Source: Candidatus Obscuribacterales bacterium (GTDB taxonomy: Bacteria; Cyanobacteriota; Vampirovibrionia; Obscuribacterales; Obscuribacteraceae). Taken from it: DNA of 64,000 nucleotides. Shown one piece after another: positions 1 to 8,617 of this stretch (positions within the stretch are counted from its first letter, which is position 1; each line of letters begins with the position of its first letter). The stretch covers positions 310,001 to 374,000 of the forward strand of contig JARLHI010000048.1 in NCBI GenBank assembly GCA_031292355.1. The letters are read 5' to 3'. The translations under genes and the position numbers were made by a program. The notes below the pieces were generated by a model. It was not told the origin of the DNA. It ran no database searches and worked only from the letters and a program-made list of their open reading frames with translations.

Positions 1-818
1 AATTCGGCGAATTAACTTCACGCCTGGTTGGTCACCAAATCGGTATATTCCTGGACGGTCAACCTACCGATCGCAATGCTGATGGCAGACCAATGTCAGC
101 AGATGAATATCGCGGCGTTACCGTGCGCGAACCAATTCTCGGTGGCAACGGCGAAATCACTGGAAACTTCAATAAAGATCAAGCAGTTGATCTTTCGGTC
201 AAACTAAATGCCGGTGCATTACCTGTGCCAGTGCGTATTCTCGAAGAAAGAACAGTCGGGGCAACACTCGGACAGGATTCAATTCAAAAGAGCTTGCTCG
301 CCGGTGCTGTCGGTATCGCAGCAGTAATGATTTTCATGGTTGCTGTGTACGGAATACCCGGTCTTGTTGCTGACATTGCTCTGGTTCTGTACACATTAGC
401 CACGCTCGCTATTTTCAAAGCCTTGCCGGTAACAATAACGCTTGCCGGGATTGCTGGATTTATCCTGTCAATTGGGATGGCTGTTGACGCCAACATTCTG
501 ATTTTTGAACGAACCAAGGAAGAAATTCGCGGCGGACGCTCTTTGTATATGGCAATTGAAAATGGCTTTAACAGGGCGTTTTCGTCCATCTTTGACAGTA
601 ACGCAAACAGCTTGATCGCCTGCAGCGTGCTCATGCTTTTCGGCACTTCCATCGTTAAAGGATTTGCCGTAACGCTCGCCATAGGTGTGCTCGTTTCGAT
701 GTTCACCGCTATCACCGCGACGCGCACATTGCTGCACCTGGTTCCACGTGATTTTGCAATCTTCGGCAAAGCGAATAAACAAGTCGCCCAGTCAATGCCC
801 AGTAAGGAGGCTGTATGA
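1..818 (+). CDS. secD: Protein translocase subunit SecD (C-terminal part, 5' end outside the window)
   Basis: The reading frame is open from the first bases of the window, so the gene begins upstream; only about 272 codons are visible. The visible part holds the end of the periplasmic region and the membrane domain of the SecD/MMPL-like fold, with the hallmark GMAVDANILIFER followed by TKEEIRGG. SecD works with SecF beside SecYEG and uses the proton gradient to pull exported proteins out on the periplasmic side. The last codons overlap the start of secF by four bases (ATGA), so the two are translationally coupled. The N-terminal helix and first periplasmic domain cannot be judged. Confidence 0.96.
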   Translation, partial: FGELTSRLVGHQIGIFLDGQPTDRNADGRPMSADEYRGVTVREPILGGNGEITGNFNKDQAVDLSVKLNAGALPVPVRILEERTVGATLGQDSIQKSLLAGAVGIAAVMIFMVAVYGIPGLVADIALVLYTLATLAIFKALPVTITLAGIAGFILSIGMAVDANILIFERTKEEIRGGRSLYMAIENGFNRAFSSIFDSNANSLIACSVLMLFGTSIVKGFAVTLAIGVLVSMFTAITATRTLLHLVPRDFAIFGKANKQVAQSMPSKEAV

Positions 819-1771
819 ACGGCTTTAACGTAGACCTGGTCAAATACCGTTCACTCTGGTTCGGCATATCGCTCGCTATTTTGATTCCGGGAATAATCGG
901 GATCATCGCCTGCTGCGCCAAATTTCACGCACCGCTTAAACCGGGTATCGATTTTACCGGTGGTTCCATCTTGCAATATCAGTTTGATAAACCAGCGGCA
1001 TTGGATACGGTGCGAGCAGTTCTTGACGATAACGGCTTTGTCGGTTCACAAGTTCAGCAAGCTTCTATTTCTGGTCATGAAGTAATAGTGATGCGTACCA
1101 AAGCCATCGATGACGAAGCGCAAAAGCGCAAACTCGATACCGGACTGCAACAAAAGCTCGGCGCATTCAAAGTGTTGTCAGTCGATAAGGTTTCGGCAAC
1201 GGTTGGTCCTGAGTTATTAACCAATGGTCTAGTCGCGCTCATCATCACGTTCTCGATGATGGTCGCTTATATCTCATATCGTTTTATGATCGATTATGCA
1301 GTCTGCGCAATTGTTGCTTTATTTCACGATGTGCTTGCCTTGTGCGGCATTTTCGCCGTTCTTGGCTTAACCGTCGGTACTGAAGTGGACAGCTTATTCA
1401 TCAGTGCAATTTTGACAGTGATTGGATTTTCTGTTCACGACACAATCGTCGTTTTCGATCGCATCCGTGAAAACTCCAAATTCGTTGGCAGCAAAAAGAC
1501 TGATGAAACAGGAAGCACCGTGAAGAAAACTTTTGGAGATGTCGCCAATGATAGTGTCAATCAAACGATGACCCGGTCTATCTATACTTCATTGACAGTC
1601 ATCATCACTTTGACCTGTCTGTTCATGCTGGGTGGTGTCACCACTCGTGACTTTGTACTGGCCATGCTTATAGGCATTATCTCTGGTACTTACTCGTCCA
1701 TATTCAACGCGAGCTGTCTACTCGTTTGGTGGCGTGAATTCAAAACGCAAAAACGGGTCAAGACTGCCTAA
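815..1771 (+). CDS. secF: Protein translocase subunit SecF
   Basis: 318 residues, the normal length for SecF. An N-terminal membrane helix (about residues 12-35) is followed by the periplasmic signature GIDFTGGS and five further hydrophobic segments. The family motif FSVHDTIVVFDRIREN is complete. It pairs with SecD in the SecDF accessory complex of the Sec translocon in the inner membrane. The ATG is preceded by a very strong AAGGAGG and overlaps the secD stop, so it is the second gene of a secDF operon. No anomaly seen. Confidence 0.97.
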   Translation: MNGFNVDLVKYRSLWFGISLAILIPGIIGIIACCAKFHAPLKPGIDFTGGSILQYQFDKPAALDTVRAVLDDNGFVGSQVQQASISGHEVIVMRTKAIDDEAQKRKLDTGLQQKLGAFKVLSVDKVSATVGPELLTNGLVALIITFSMMVAYISYRFMIDYAVCAIVALFHDVLALCGIFAVLGLTVGTEVDSLFISAILTVIGFSVHDTIVVFDRIRENSKFVGSKKTDETGSTVKKTFGDVANDSVNQTMTRSIYTSLTVIITLTCLFMLGGVTTRDFVLAMLIGIISGTYSSIFNASCLLVWWREFKTQKRVKTA

Positions 1772-1824
1772 TTAGACACTTCAAAAACTATCAGGGCGTT
1801 ACAGCAAACTCAAAAGAGAAACTC

Positions 1825-2121
1825 ATGGACGAAGAATTAGAAAAACAATCACTTAGTGATGAAGAAAAGTGGGAAGTTCTAACTCGCCCAGAGAAATTGG
1901 GAGAGCTCTTGCTTAAACACGGATCGCTTACTTTGCAGCAATTAGAAGAATTGATCAAAGAGCAAGAACATAGCGGCTTGCCCTTCGGTGAGCTGATATT
2001 AGCCAAAGGCATAATGTCTCGCGCCGATCTTCTGCGAGCATTAGACTGGCAGCACAAGAGCGATCAGGTGATCATCGAATCACTGACTGAGCTAATCAAC
2101 AAGCACAAAAAAGAAGACTGA
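1825..2121 (+). CDS. Small free-standing MshEN/GspE-N-like domain protein
   Basis: 98 residues with no signal peptide or membrane segment. Residues 24-75 (LGELLLKHGSLTLQQLEE, then LPFGELILAKGIMSRADLL) follow the two-helix pattern of the N-terminal domain of type II secretion/type IV pilus ATPases (GspE_N/MshEN), where some members bind c-di-GMP. No ATPase domain follows, so this is the domain alone. It lies 53 bases after secF in the same direction and may be read with it. The GspE_N/MshEN relationship comes from the pattern only; ligand binding is inference, although two GGDEF proteins occur in the window. Confidence 0.6.
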   Translation: MDEELEKQSLSDEEKWEVLTRPEKLGELLLKHGSLTLQQLEELIKEQEHSGLPFGELILAKGIMSRADLLRALDWQHKSDQVIIESLTELINKHKKED

Positions 2122-2127
2122 AGTCGC

Positions 2128-2553
2128 TTAAACCTTAACGCTCTTTTTAGCCACAGCTTTAGCTATCGTCTTTTTGACTGGCGATTTTGCAACTTTAGCT
2201 GCTTTGACGATTTTAGTGATCTTCTTCGTCGCGGTCTTTTTTACGACTGTTTTCGATTTGGCAGCTGATTTTTTGCCAACAGATGCCTTAACCTTGGGCG
2301 ATTTAACCACCGCTCCGGTGGCCATCTTTTTTTCAGCAAGCACCAATAATTTCGATGGCACCATATCCAAAGCTGCAGATAAACGACTGAGGTTTTTTAA
2401 AGAGAGGTTTCTAAAGCCACGTTCGAGATCACCAATATATGAGCGATGCAGACCACTTTTGCGAGCCAGATCACTCTGTGAAATACTCAGCACTTCTCGC
2501 CGATCACGAAGCACTAGCGAAACGGCATAAACTAGTTTTTCATGTTCTGACAC
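2128..2553 (-). CDS. XRE-family regulator with histone-H1-like Lys/Ala tail
   Basis: 141 residues. Residues 10-65 form a clear XRE helix-turn-helix (SISQSDLARKSGLHRSYIGDLERG), ending with the usual LSRLSAALDMVPSKLL. From about residue 75 to the end the chain is almost only Lys, Ala, Val, Thr and Ser, with repeated KKTA, KAAK and AKKS elements. This resembles bacterial histone-H1-like tails such as that of AlgP. It is probably a DNA-binding regulator with a non-specific DNA-clamping tail; the target is unknown. The gene converges on the small protein before it with 6 bases between stops. Confidence 0.8.
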   Translation of the reverse strand: MSEHEKLVYAVSLVLRDRREVLSISQSDLARKSGLHRSYIGDLERGFRNLSLKNLSRLSAALDMVPSKLLVLAEKKMATGAVVKSPKVKASVGKKSAAKSKTVVKKTATKKITKIVKAAKVAKSPVKKTIAKAVAKKSVKV

Positions 2554-2726
2554 GTCGTTACCTCAGTTGCGAAAAGCCCTCTATGCAAGCTCTTCATGCC
2601 CATTTCCACTGGTCTAATGATTAAACAATAGCACAGCATACTTGAGCCAAAAGAAATCAATCTGTCTGGTACCAAATTAATAAGTCGCAACGTTCAGAAC
2701 ATAACAGATAAACGATACGGCGGCTT

Positions 2727-3899
2727 TCAAAGACAACCTAAATACTCCTCAATTTTTCGCTTATTGGCCTCATCAATCTCGCGTGCAAGCATCTTCTGCA
2801 AAGTATTTGCAGGCGCATCAGGATGCTGGGAGATAGCCCAGGCTGCGTGCTCGCGCAGCATTGGATTTGCCTCACACTCAAAAAAGGTCCAGATTCGGTC
2901 GCGAGCTTCTTCGACCCAGCTGTTGTCCTTCTGGTCCTTAGAGTCAGCAAGAGAATTGCCTAAAACTACCAGAGCGTTGCGAATCAATCCTGCTCTTTTG
3001 GGACGGGAAAGGGGAGTGTGTCCAAACAGGCTTTTAAATCGTGCTTGCGTGTCAATTGCCAGAATCTCGAACAAATTGATGTTATGGCCGACTCCTGAGC
3101 CACTTTTGAATTCGACCCAGGGAGTCTCCAGAGGGCGTTGATTGTAAGGGCAAACTTCCTGACAGATATCGCAGCCAAAAACCCAACGCCCCAGAGCTTT
3201 ACGTAGGTGAAGAGGAATACCGTTCTTATTTTCAATGGTCAAAAACGAAATACATAAATTGGCATCGACGTGACCGTCATCGGTAATAGCTTTTGTCGGA
3301 CAGGCAACACCACAGCGAAAACACTGGCCGCATGTGCCCTGATACGCTTCATCAGGCTCAAGATCAAGGTCTGTGAACAATTCAGCCACAAAATTGTATG
3401 AACCAGAAAGTTTTGGTCCAATCACCATCGTGTTTTTGCCGCTGAAACCAAGACCATGCCGAACAGCATAAGCCTGCTCGCACAACTGCACATCATCCGT
3501 GAAAGCTCGCGCTAAAATGGGGCGCCCGAGTACAGACTCGATTTTTGCTCTGAGCTCGTTCAGTTTGCGCGTCAGAACGTTATGATAGTCTTCACCCACT
3601 GCGTAGCGAGCGATGTCGCCGAAATATGGCGCTGGCAGCAATGGCTTTTCGGTGTAATAACTGACCGAGACAATAATCGCGCATTTGCTTCCTGGATACA
3701 GCAGCTGCGGCGATGTTCTAAAATGTGGATTACGTTTGAGATATTCCATAGAAGCAGCAAACCCTTGGGCAAGCCACTTCTCATATTCCAAACGCTCAGC
3801 TTCCATCGGCTTTAAAGAGCCGATTACTACGCGATGAAAGCCCATCGATTGGGCAATTTCAATTGCAGTTCGTTTAGCGTCCAAGAATTTTCTATTCAA
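2727..3899 (-). CDS. queG: Epoxyqueuosine reductase QueG
   Basis: 390 residues. It reduces epoxyqueuosine in tRNA to queuosine, the last step of queuosine synthesis, in a cobalamin- and 4Fe-4S-dependent reaction. The central part carries GLGFSGKNT, then two iron-sulfur binding sets: CGQCFRCGVACP (Cys190, 193, 196, 200) and CDICQEVCPYN (Cys243, 246, 250). The C-terminal part is helical and HEAT-like. The gene is divergent from queA with about 63 bases between starts, so the last two enzymes of the pathway share one intergenic region. ATG start; the N-terminus matches the family. Confidence 0.95.
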   Translation of the reverse strand: MNRKFLDAKRTAIEIAQSMGFHRVVIGSLKPMEAERLEYEKWLAQGFAASMEYLKRNPHFRTSPQLLYPGSKCAIIVSVSYYTEKPLLPAPYFGDIARYAVGEDYHNVLTRKLNELRAKIESVLGRPILARAFTDDVQLCEQAYAVRHGLGFSGKNTMVIGPKLSGSYNFVAELFTDLDLEPDEAYQGTCGQCFRCGVACPTKAITDDGHVDANLCISFLTIENKNGIPLHLRKALGRWVFGCDICQEVCPYNQRPLETPWVEFKSGSGVGHNINLFEILAIDTQARFKSLFGHTPLSRPKRAGLIRNALVVLGNSLADSKDQKDNSWVEEARDRIWTFFECEANPMLREHAAWAISQHPDAPANTLQKMLAREIDEANKRKIEEYLGCL

Positions 3900-3962
3900 T
3901 CGAATATTGCAAATTGCTATTCTAATTCAATTTTATCTCCACCGTTACTACAGGCACTCCCT

Positions 3963-5039
3963 TTGACATACACAATCGCCGATTACGAATACGACCTTCC
4001 TCATGAGCTCATCGCCGATAAACCACTACCAGAAAGAGATCAGTCGCGATTGCTCGTCATCAACCGCGCCGATCAATCGATATCGCATTCGCGCTTCAAC
4101 AAATTATCCGAATTTCTCAAAAAAGGTGACGTTGTTGTCGTCAATGACACCAAAGTCATTCCAGCCAAACTCGTTGCCAGAAGGTCAAGTGGTGGTTTCG
4201 TCAGAGTTTTACTGATCAAGCACGAAGCCAATCAACCAGGGATCTGGCAGGCGATGGTATCACCTATAAAAAGGTTGAAGCCTGAAGAAATATTGCATGT
4301 CAGCACCGCAAACGGTGAAGAACGCTCCATCACCATTAAGGCCATCATCACGGCCGAAGATGGCTTCAAAAGAGTACTGGTAGACTTAGGCGCTGGCGCA
4401 AGCGTCTTTGAATTACTCAATGAAATCGGGCAAGCTCCACTGCCACCATATATAATGCGAAATCAAAACGACGCGGCAATTGATAGAGCCGACGACTTAA
4501 AACGCTATCAAACGGTTTTTGCTCAGGCACCAGGAGCAGTGGCAGCCCCGACTGCCGGGTTGCACTTTAGCGATCAATTAATGCAAGAGCTTGCAGACCG
4601 TGGCATTACAATCGTTAAGCTGACACTGCATGTGGGTCCTGGTACATTCAAGCCCATCGAAAATTCTGTCGAAGAGCATTTTATTGAGGCCGAAAATTAC
4701 TCAATTTCTGCTGAAACCGCTGCAATTATCAATCAAGCAAAAAAAGATGGTCGTCGCATCATTGCAGTTGGTACGACCTCATTGAGAGCACTAGAATCAG
4801 CTGCACAAGACGGACAACTACGAGCAGTGTCAGACGAAAGCACATCTCTGTACATCCGTCCTGGACATCATTTCAGCATAGTCGATGGCTTGATTACCAA
4901 TTTTCACTTGAGCCGTTCGAGTTTACTCATACTTGTGTCAACTTTTGCCGGACATGATTTGATCATGAGAGCCTATACAGAAGCGATCAAAGAAAAATAT
5001 CGCTTTTACAGTTACGGTGACTCGAGTTTGATCATTTAA
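3963..5039 (+). CDS. queA: S-adenosylmethionine:tRNA ribosyltransferase-isomerase QueA
   Basis: QueA transfers and isomerises the ribosyl part of SAM onto preQ1-modified tRNA, giving epoxyqueuosine, the substrate of the divergent queG product. Motifs seen: DYDLP-like start (YEYDLPHELIA), PLPERDQSRLLV, PGAVAAPTAGLHF, HVGPGTFKPI and TTSLRALES. I place the start at a TTG at 3963, giving 358 residues and the normal QueA N-terminus. The upstream in-frame ATG at 3834 would add 43 residues unlike the family and would run back through the 5' end of queG. No clear SD precedes the TTG. Confidence 0.93.
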   Translation: MTYTIADYEYDLPHELIADKPLPERDQSRLLVINRADQSISHSRFNKLSEFLKKGDVVVVNDTKVIPAKLVARRSSGGFVRVLLIKHEANQPGIWQAMVSPIKRLKPEEILHVSTANGEERSITIKAIITAEDGFKRVLVDLGAGASVFELLNEIGQAPLPPYIMRNQNDAAIDRADDLKRYQTVFAQAPGAVAAPTAGLHFSDQLMQELADRGITIVKLTLHVGPGTFKPIENSVEEHFIEAENYSISAETAAIINQAKKDGRRIIAVGTTSLRALESAAQDGQLRAVSDESTSLYIRPGHHFSIVDGLITNFHLSRSSLLILVSTFAGHDLIMRAYTEAIKEKYRFYSYGDSSLII

Positions 5040-5052
5040 ACTATCTAAACCA

Positions 5053-6939
5053 TCACTGATTGTCAGGAATAGGCGAACCTTCTGGCAGTGTGGGTGAGGT
5101 TTTCTGATGTCTTTCGTCACGTCCTGAGCTGTAGTGGCGTTCGTCCACAACTGTCGGCTCCACCTGGAATAAATTGAGGTCGCGTGGACCTTCTACACGA
5201 CCGATTTCTTCTGGCAATTTGAGTTGTCCTGGAGTACCTGGCAAAATCACCTCTGGTCGAATAGCAATCACGAGTTCACTCTCGTTTTTCGAAAACGCCT
5301 TGGAGCGATAAAGGGCACCAAGCACGGGCACTTCACCCAGAACTGGAATTTTATTAACTTCTCGACCAGAATTTGCCGTAATCAACCCTGAAATAAATAG
5401 CTCCTGCCCGGGCATCATTTCCACTATCGTCTGACTCTTTCTAGTCGTAAAACCAGGGATAGTAGTTGTGCTCCCGGCAAGATTCAAGCCAAACTCAGTA
5501 CTGGGAATTCTTTCTTCCGGTGCTACTTCAATATTTAAATGTCCATTTTCTAGAAGCACAGGAATCATATTCAAGCGCAGCCCAAAAGGTTCGAAGGTCA
5601 CCGATTGCTGAGAAGTACCAGCTGTGGCGATGGATTGCAAAATAGGGATTTCGCCGCCAGCTAAAAATGCGGCGCGCTCACCTGAGACAGTCACCACAGA
5701 TGGTTCTGCGAGAATGCGAGCTCTTTGTTGCGAAATACTTCCCTGCACAACCGGAGAAATAGAAGCCGACAGATTGTTGTGCTTGAAGTAACTAGTCGCC
5801 GTGAATAAATTTCCTAGCCCAGAGGGATTAAAAGAAGCGCCCCCTGGCGAACCAAACAAAACTGCTTGAGACAGAAGGGAGGACGCGGTGACCAAGGTGC
5901 CCTGTCCGATGCCAGTCACAGTTTCAGAAATCCCTGAGCTGGAAAGGACTGAAGATTCAGAAGCAAAACTAAGGGGCGTCACGCTAGAGCCCGCAGTCGC
6001 GCTGCCGCTGCTGCCAACTAATATGCCACCATTACTCAAGGACGTGCCAGTGGAATTAGTTCCTCCTACTCCAAATTGCCAGTTGCGCCCGGCGACGTTG
6101 AACCCCAACTGCACCCCAAGCTCACGAGCAGCAGTTGTATTCATTTCCATGAAAGTGACATGCAAAACAATCAAAGGCACTTTGCGAATTTTGACAAGAC
6201 TGGTGACACGACCGCCGTCAGAGGTTATGACCTGCCCCTTGCCAATATTATTCGTAGTATTCGGAAAAAAAGTATAACGATCAACGGACGATAACTGGGC
6301 CAGCTGACCGGCCTGACCGCCGGCTTGCATGGTTCCTCCCTGTTCGCCGACGCGCGCATTCACCAGTCGATTATTGGCAACTTGAATATTCATACCGCGA
6401 TCATCCATAAAAACACTGGCAGCTGAAAAGGCTTTGATTGCACTCTCTGGATGATCGACCTCGCCCATTAGAATCACTCTATCGGCCCCACCAACAGAAA
6501 AAGCTTTGACCACTATACGAGGGTCGATTTCACGCAAAGTCGATTGCAGTTGTCCATAATCTCGCGTCACATGAAGATCTATGGCAACTGCATTGCCTGC
6601 ATCATCCCACAACACCATTGTCGTTGTGCCGGGCATCTTGCCTAAGAGCACCAGTTGATTTTCAGAAACAACAACCGGTTCTGCCACGGACGGATCGGCA
6701 ATACTTGTACGCACAATTTTATTTTTTAGTTTAAAAGTACGTGATTGCGCTACTTTCAAGTCAATAACATTCATTGATTTGAATTCTTCAAGATCAATGG
6801 TGCCAGTCACCACAGGCGGTATTGGCATCGCCACTGTTGGTCCAGCTAGCATGTCCTCAGCCGCGTTTGCAGCACTTATAAAAATTGTCGCAAGCAAACA
6901 TTGTGCGCCCAAAATGGGGCACACATCTCTCATTTTCAT
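5053..6939 (-). CDS. Secretin of the CpaC/RcpA (Tad/Flp pilus) type
   Basis: 628 residues with a signal peptide ending near residue 27. Residues 55-125 match the pilus-type secretin N-terminal domain (LKVAQSRTFKLKNKIVRTSI), followed by a BON-like stretch (FSVGGADRVILMGEVDHPES). A Gly/Ser/Thr-rich low-complexity region lies near 280-370. The secretin domain follows (AEPSVVTVSGERAAFLAGGE, then VEMMPGQELFISGLI and IPVLGEVPVLGALYRS). Such proteins form outer-membrane rings for pili or secretion. No assembly ATPase, pilin or prepilin peptidase lies nearby, so it is an orphan here. It converges on queA with 13 bases between stops. Confidence 0.88.
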   Translation of the reverse strand: MKMRDVCPILGAQCLLATIFISAANAAEDMLAGPTVAMPIPPVVTGTIDLEEFKSMNVIDLKVAQSRTFKLKNKIVRTSIADPSVAEPVVVSENQLVLLGKMPGTTTMVLWDDAGNAVAIDLHVTRDYGQLQSTLREIDPRIVVKAFSVGGADRVILMGEVDHPESAIKAFSAASVFMDDRGMNIQVANNRLVNARVGEQGGTMQAGGQAGQLAQLSSVDRYTFFPNTTNNIGKGQVITSDGGRVTSLVKIRKVPLIVLHVTFMEMNTTAARELGVQLGFNVAGRNWQFGVGGTNSTGTSLSNGGILVGSSGSATAGSSVTPLSFASESSVLSSSGISETVTGIGQGTLVTASSLLSQAVLFGSPGGASFNPSGLGNLFTATSYFKHNNLSASISPVVQGSISQQRARILAEPSVVTVSGERAAFLAGGEIPILQSIATAGTSQQSVTFEPFGLRLNMIPVLLENGHLNIEVAPEERIPSTEFGLNLAGSTTTIPGFTTRKSQTIVEMMPGQELFISGLITANSGREVNKIPVLGEVPVLGALYRSKAFSKNESELVIAIRPEVILPGTPGQLKLPEEIGRVEGPRDLNLFQVEPTVVDERHYSSGRDERHQKTSPTLPEGSPIPDNQ

Positions 6940-7029
6940 ACAGACCTCGAATCCCAGTTACCCGACTTTATTTAATGCAATATCTCAGTTCTTCAATCTC
7001 TCTCTGACCAAAATTCAGTAGAAAACCAG

Positions 7030-7668
7030 CTATTCGTGCGGTCCCAGATGCGGACCAGACACCCGTCCCAACTCGAATCGCTCCAAATCAAGCTTGACTT
7101 GATGTCTTTGCTCCGGCGTGAGTGTCTGCGCTTGAGCGATCGCGTAATCTCCGGAAGCAGTGTCGACTTGAACTCTTTGCGAGGCAATCTTGCTGCGCAG
7201 AGCATTCAAATCATCAATATTCAAATTTGAACCACTCAAGGCCAGACGAAACTGCACTTCCAGCGAGTGCAATTTAAAAATTGAGGGCCCGGTTTGCTCC
7301 ATAAATGCCGTATTGAGCTGCGACAGCTTCTCTAGTTGCTCGTCGCTAAGGTCGACGCCAGCAAGTGGTAGAGCCATTGGCAGTGGCGGAGGCCCAGGTG
7401 GAACACTCATAAAGCCAAAGGGTGGTGGACCGGCCGGCATGCATCCGTGACCTGGATGATTGGCAAACGACGGCAGTCGAACTGCTGGAGCGGTATTTTT
7501 CAAAATGGCATCTTTAGTATCTTTGGTATCTTTTGTATCTTTCGCCTGAGCAATGCCTACATTGTCATGCGCAATGGCCGTCAAAAGAAACGATAGAGTC
7601 AAAGCGCAGATTTTTCGTGACAACTTGCTGCGGTCGCTGAATAATTGATTTAGTAAGGGTTGAGTCAT
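7030..7668 (-). CDS. Spy/CpxP-like periplasmic LTxxQ protein
   Basis: 212 residues. A hydrophobic N-terminal stretch (about 20-38) ends in a signal-peptide-like AQA. After a short KDT repeat comes a Pro/Gly-rich section (PPPFGFMSVPPGPPPLP). A helical domain follows with LSDEQLEKLSQL and, near the end, LTPEQRHQVK; this pair of LTxEQ-type motifs marks the Spy/CpxP family of periplasmic chaperones and metal sensors. The gene is divergent from an OmpR-type regulator and sensor kinase, the same layout as enterobacterial cpxP-cpxRA. A role as accessory sensor or stress chaperone for that kinase is inference. Confidence 0.75.
   Translation of the reverse strand: MTQPLLNQLFSDRSKLSRKICALTLSFLLTAIAHDNVGIAQAKDTKDTKDTKDAILKNTAPAVRLPSFANHPGHGCMPAGPPPFGFMSVPPGPPPLPMALPLAGVDLSDEQLEKLSQLNTAFMEQTGPSIFKLHSLEVQFRLALSGSNLNIDDLNALRSKIASQRVQVDTASGDYAIAQAQTLTPEQRHQVKLDLERFELGRVSGPHLGPHE
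7509..7543. repeat. Short tandem repeat of about 9 bases coding KDT units
   Basis: Four near-identical 9-10-base units with core ATCTTT, lying inside the Spy/CpxP-like gene, encode (on the minus strand) three Lys-Asp-Thr units and a fourth Lys-Asp-Ala just after the signal peptide. In-frame 9-base units can change in copy number by slippage without breaking the frame, so the linker length may vary between strains. Confidence 0.7.
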
Positions 7669-7764
7669 GAATTAAACCTCGGTCGAAAGAGGGAGCAATT
7701 TGCTCGTGCTGATATCAAACCGCTCTGACGTTAAGCATTTATGTCCTCATGAGCCGACTGACCA

Positions 7765-7813
7765 GAGATTTGTAAAGATGCCTTTAAACAAATGGGCTAC
7801 CATCTTTGTAAAG
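7765..7813. promoter_or_regulatory. Candidate operator with paired TTTGTAAAG elements in the cpx-like divergent region
   Basis: The 175-base region between the divergent Spy/CpxP-like gene and the response regulator contains TTTGTAAAG twice (7769-7777 and 7805-7813), 36 bases apart. An imperfect inverted partner, CTTTAAACAAA, lies just after the first copy. E. coli CpxR binds tandem GTAAA elements, and both copies contain GTAAA, although the 36-base spacing differs from the five-base gap of the CpxR box. Assignment as a binding site of the adjacent regulator is inference. Confidence 0.4.
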
Positions 7814-7843
7814 GGCAGGCTCAAATGTGCACAGCGGGAGTAA

Positions 7844-8617
7844 TTGGCAAAGATGGCATTGATACCAGAAAGCTCAGAAACAGGATCAATCATCCTAAAC
7901 GGCACCTCGTCGGCTGCTCCTCGGCTGTTGGTAGTGGACGACGATATCAAGTTCTGCAGATTGATATGCGACTACCTGACACGCTACGGCTTTGAGGTCA
8001 CTCTCGCACACGAAGGAGAGGCTGCAATCCGACTATCCAGCAGCAACACATTCGATGCAGTCATCCTGGATGTAATGCTGCCCGGCATAGACGGCTACGA
8101 AGTCCTTAGGAAGGTGCGAGACACTTCCGACATTCCAGTATTAATGCTAACGGCTCTTGGCGATGAAACCGACCGAATCGTCGGACTGGAAATAGGTGCT
8201 GATGACTATCTGCCAAAAACGTTTTCTCCACGCGAATTACTAGCCCGACTGCGCGCTGTTTTAAGGCGTTCAACGCGAACACCTCAGAGCAACAATGCAG
8301 AAGTGGAAATTAACGCTGGCAGCATTCGTATCAATTTGCTCAATCGCAGCGCGACTAATAAGAATGAATTGCTCAATCTCACACCGGTTGAATTTGATCT
8401 CCTCGTTGTACTCGCCCAGGCAAGAGGAAGAATCAAAACGCGCGAGCAATTGCTCGATGAAATTCGAGACCGCAACTACGACACCAACGACCGCTCAATA
8501 GACGTTCATATTTCGGCTCTTAGACGCAAGCTCCATGACGACCCCAAATCGCCAAAATATATTCGCACAGTGCGCTCGGCTGGCTATATGTTGATCAATC
8601 AGGAACATCCCGGATGA
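7844..8617 (+). CDS. OmpR/CpxR-type response regulator
   Basis: 257 residues. A receiver domain (about 27-140) has the acidic pair Asp33/Asp34, phospho-acceptor Asp76 in VILDVMLPG, Thr103 and Lys125. A winged-helix DNA-binding domain of the OmpR class (about 155-250) ends with the typical HISALRRKLHDD and IRTVRSAGYML. It acts as the cytoplasmic partner of the kinase whose ATG overlaps its stop. The first 25 residues are not part of the receiver domain, and the next ATG at 7853 is an alternative start. The gene is divergent from the CpxP-like gene, suggesting control of that gene and of its own operon. Confidence 0.92.
   Translation: MAKMALIPESSETGSIILNGTSSAAPRLLVVDDDIKFCRLICDYLTRYGFEVTLAHEGEAAIRLSSSNTFDAVILDVMLPGIDGYEVLRKVRDTSDIPVLMLTALGDETDRIVGLEIGADDYLPKTFSPRELLARLRAVLRRSTRTPQSNNAEVEINAGSIRINLLNRSATNKNELLNLTPVEFDLLVVLAQARGRIKTREQLLDEIRDRNYDTNDRSIDVHISALRRKLHDDPKSPKYIRTVRSAGYMLINQEHPG

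Noticed and set aside
284..769. 161-codon antisense frame over secD
   Set aside because: It lies wholly within the conserved SecD membrane domain; composition is typical of a reverse-complement shadow and it has no SD.
3834..3962. N-terminal extension of queA from an ATG at 3834
   Set aside because: 43 residues unlike any QueA and overlapping the start of queG; the family start coincides with TTG at 3963.
3900..3962. preQ1 riboswitch before queA/queG
   Set aside because: Only about 63 AT-rich bases, with no stem-loop of the preQ1 type visible.
5888..6277. 129-codon frame opposite the secretin gene
   Set aside because: Shadow of the low-complexity secretin region, no recognisable domain.
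7509..7543. CRISPR-like repeat
   Set aside because: The 9-base units are in-frame coding repeats (Lys-Asp-Thr) without spacers.
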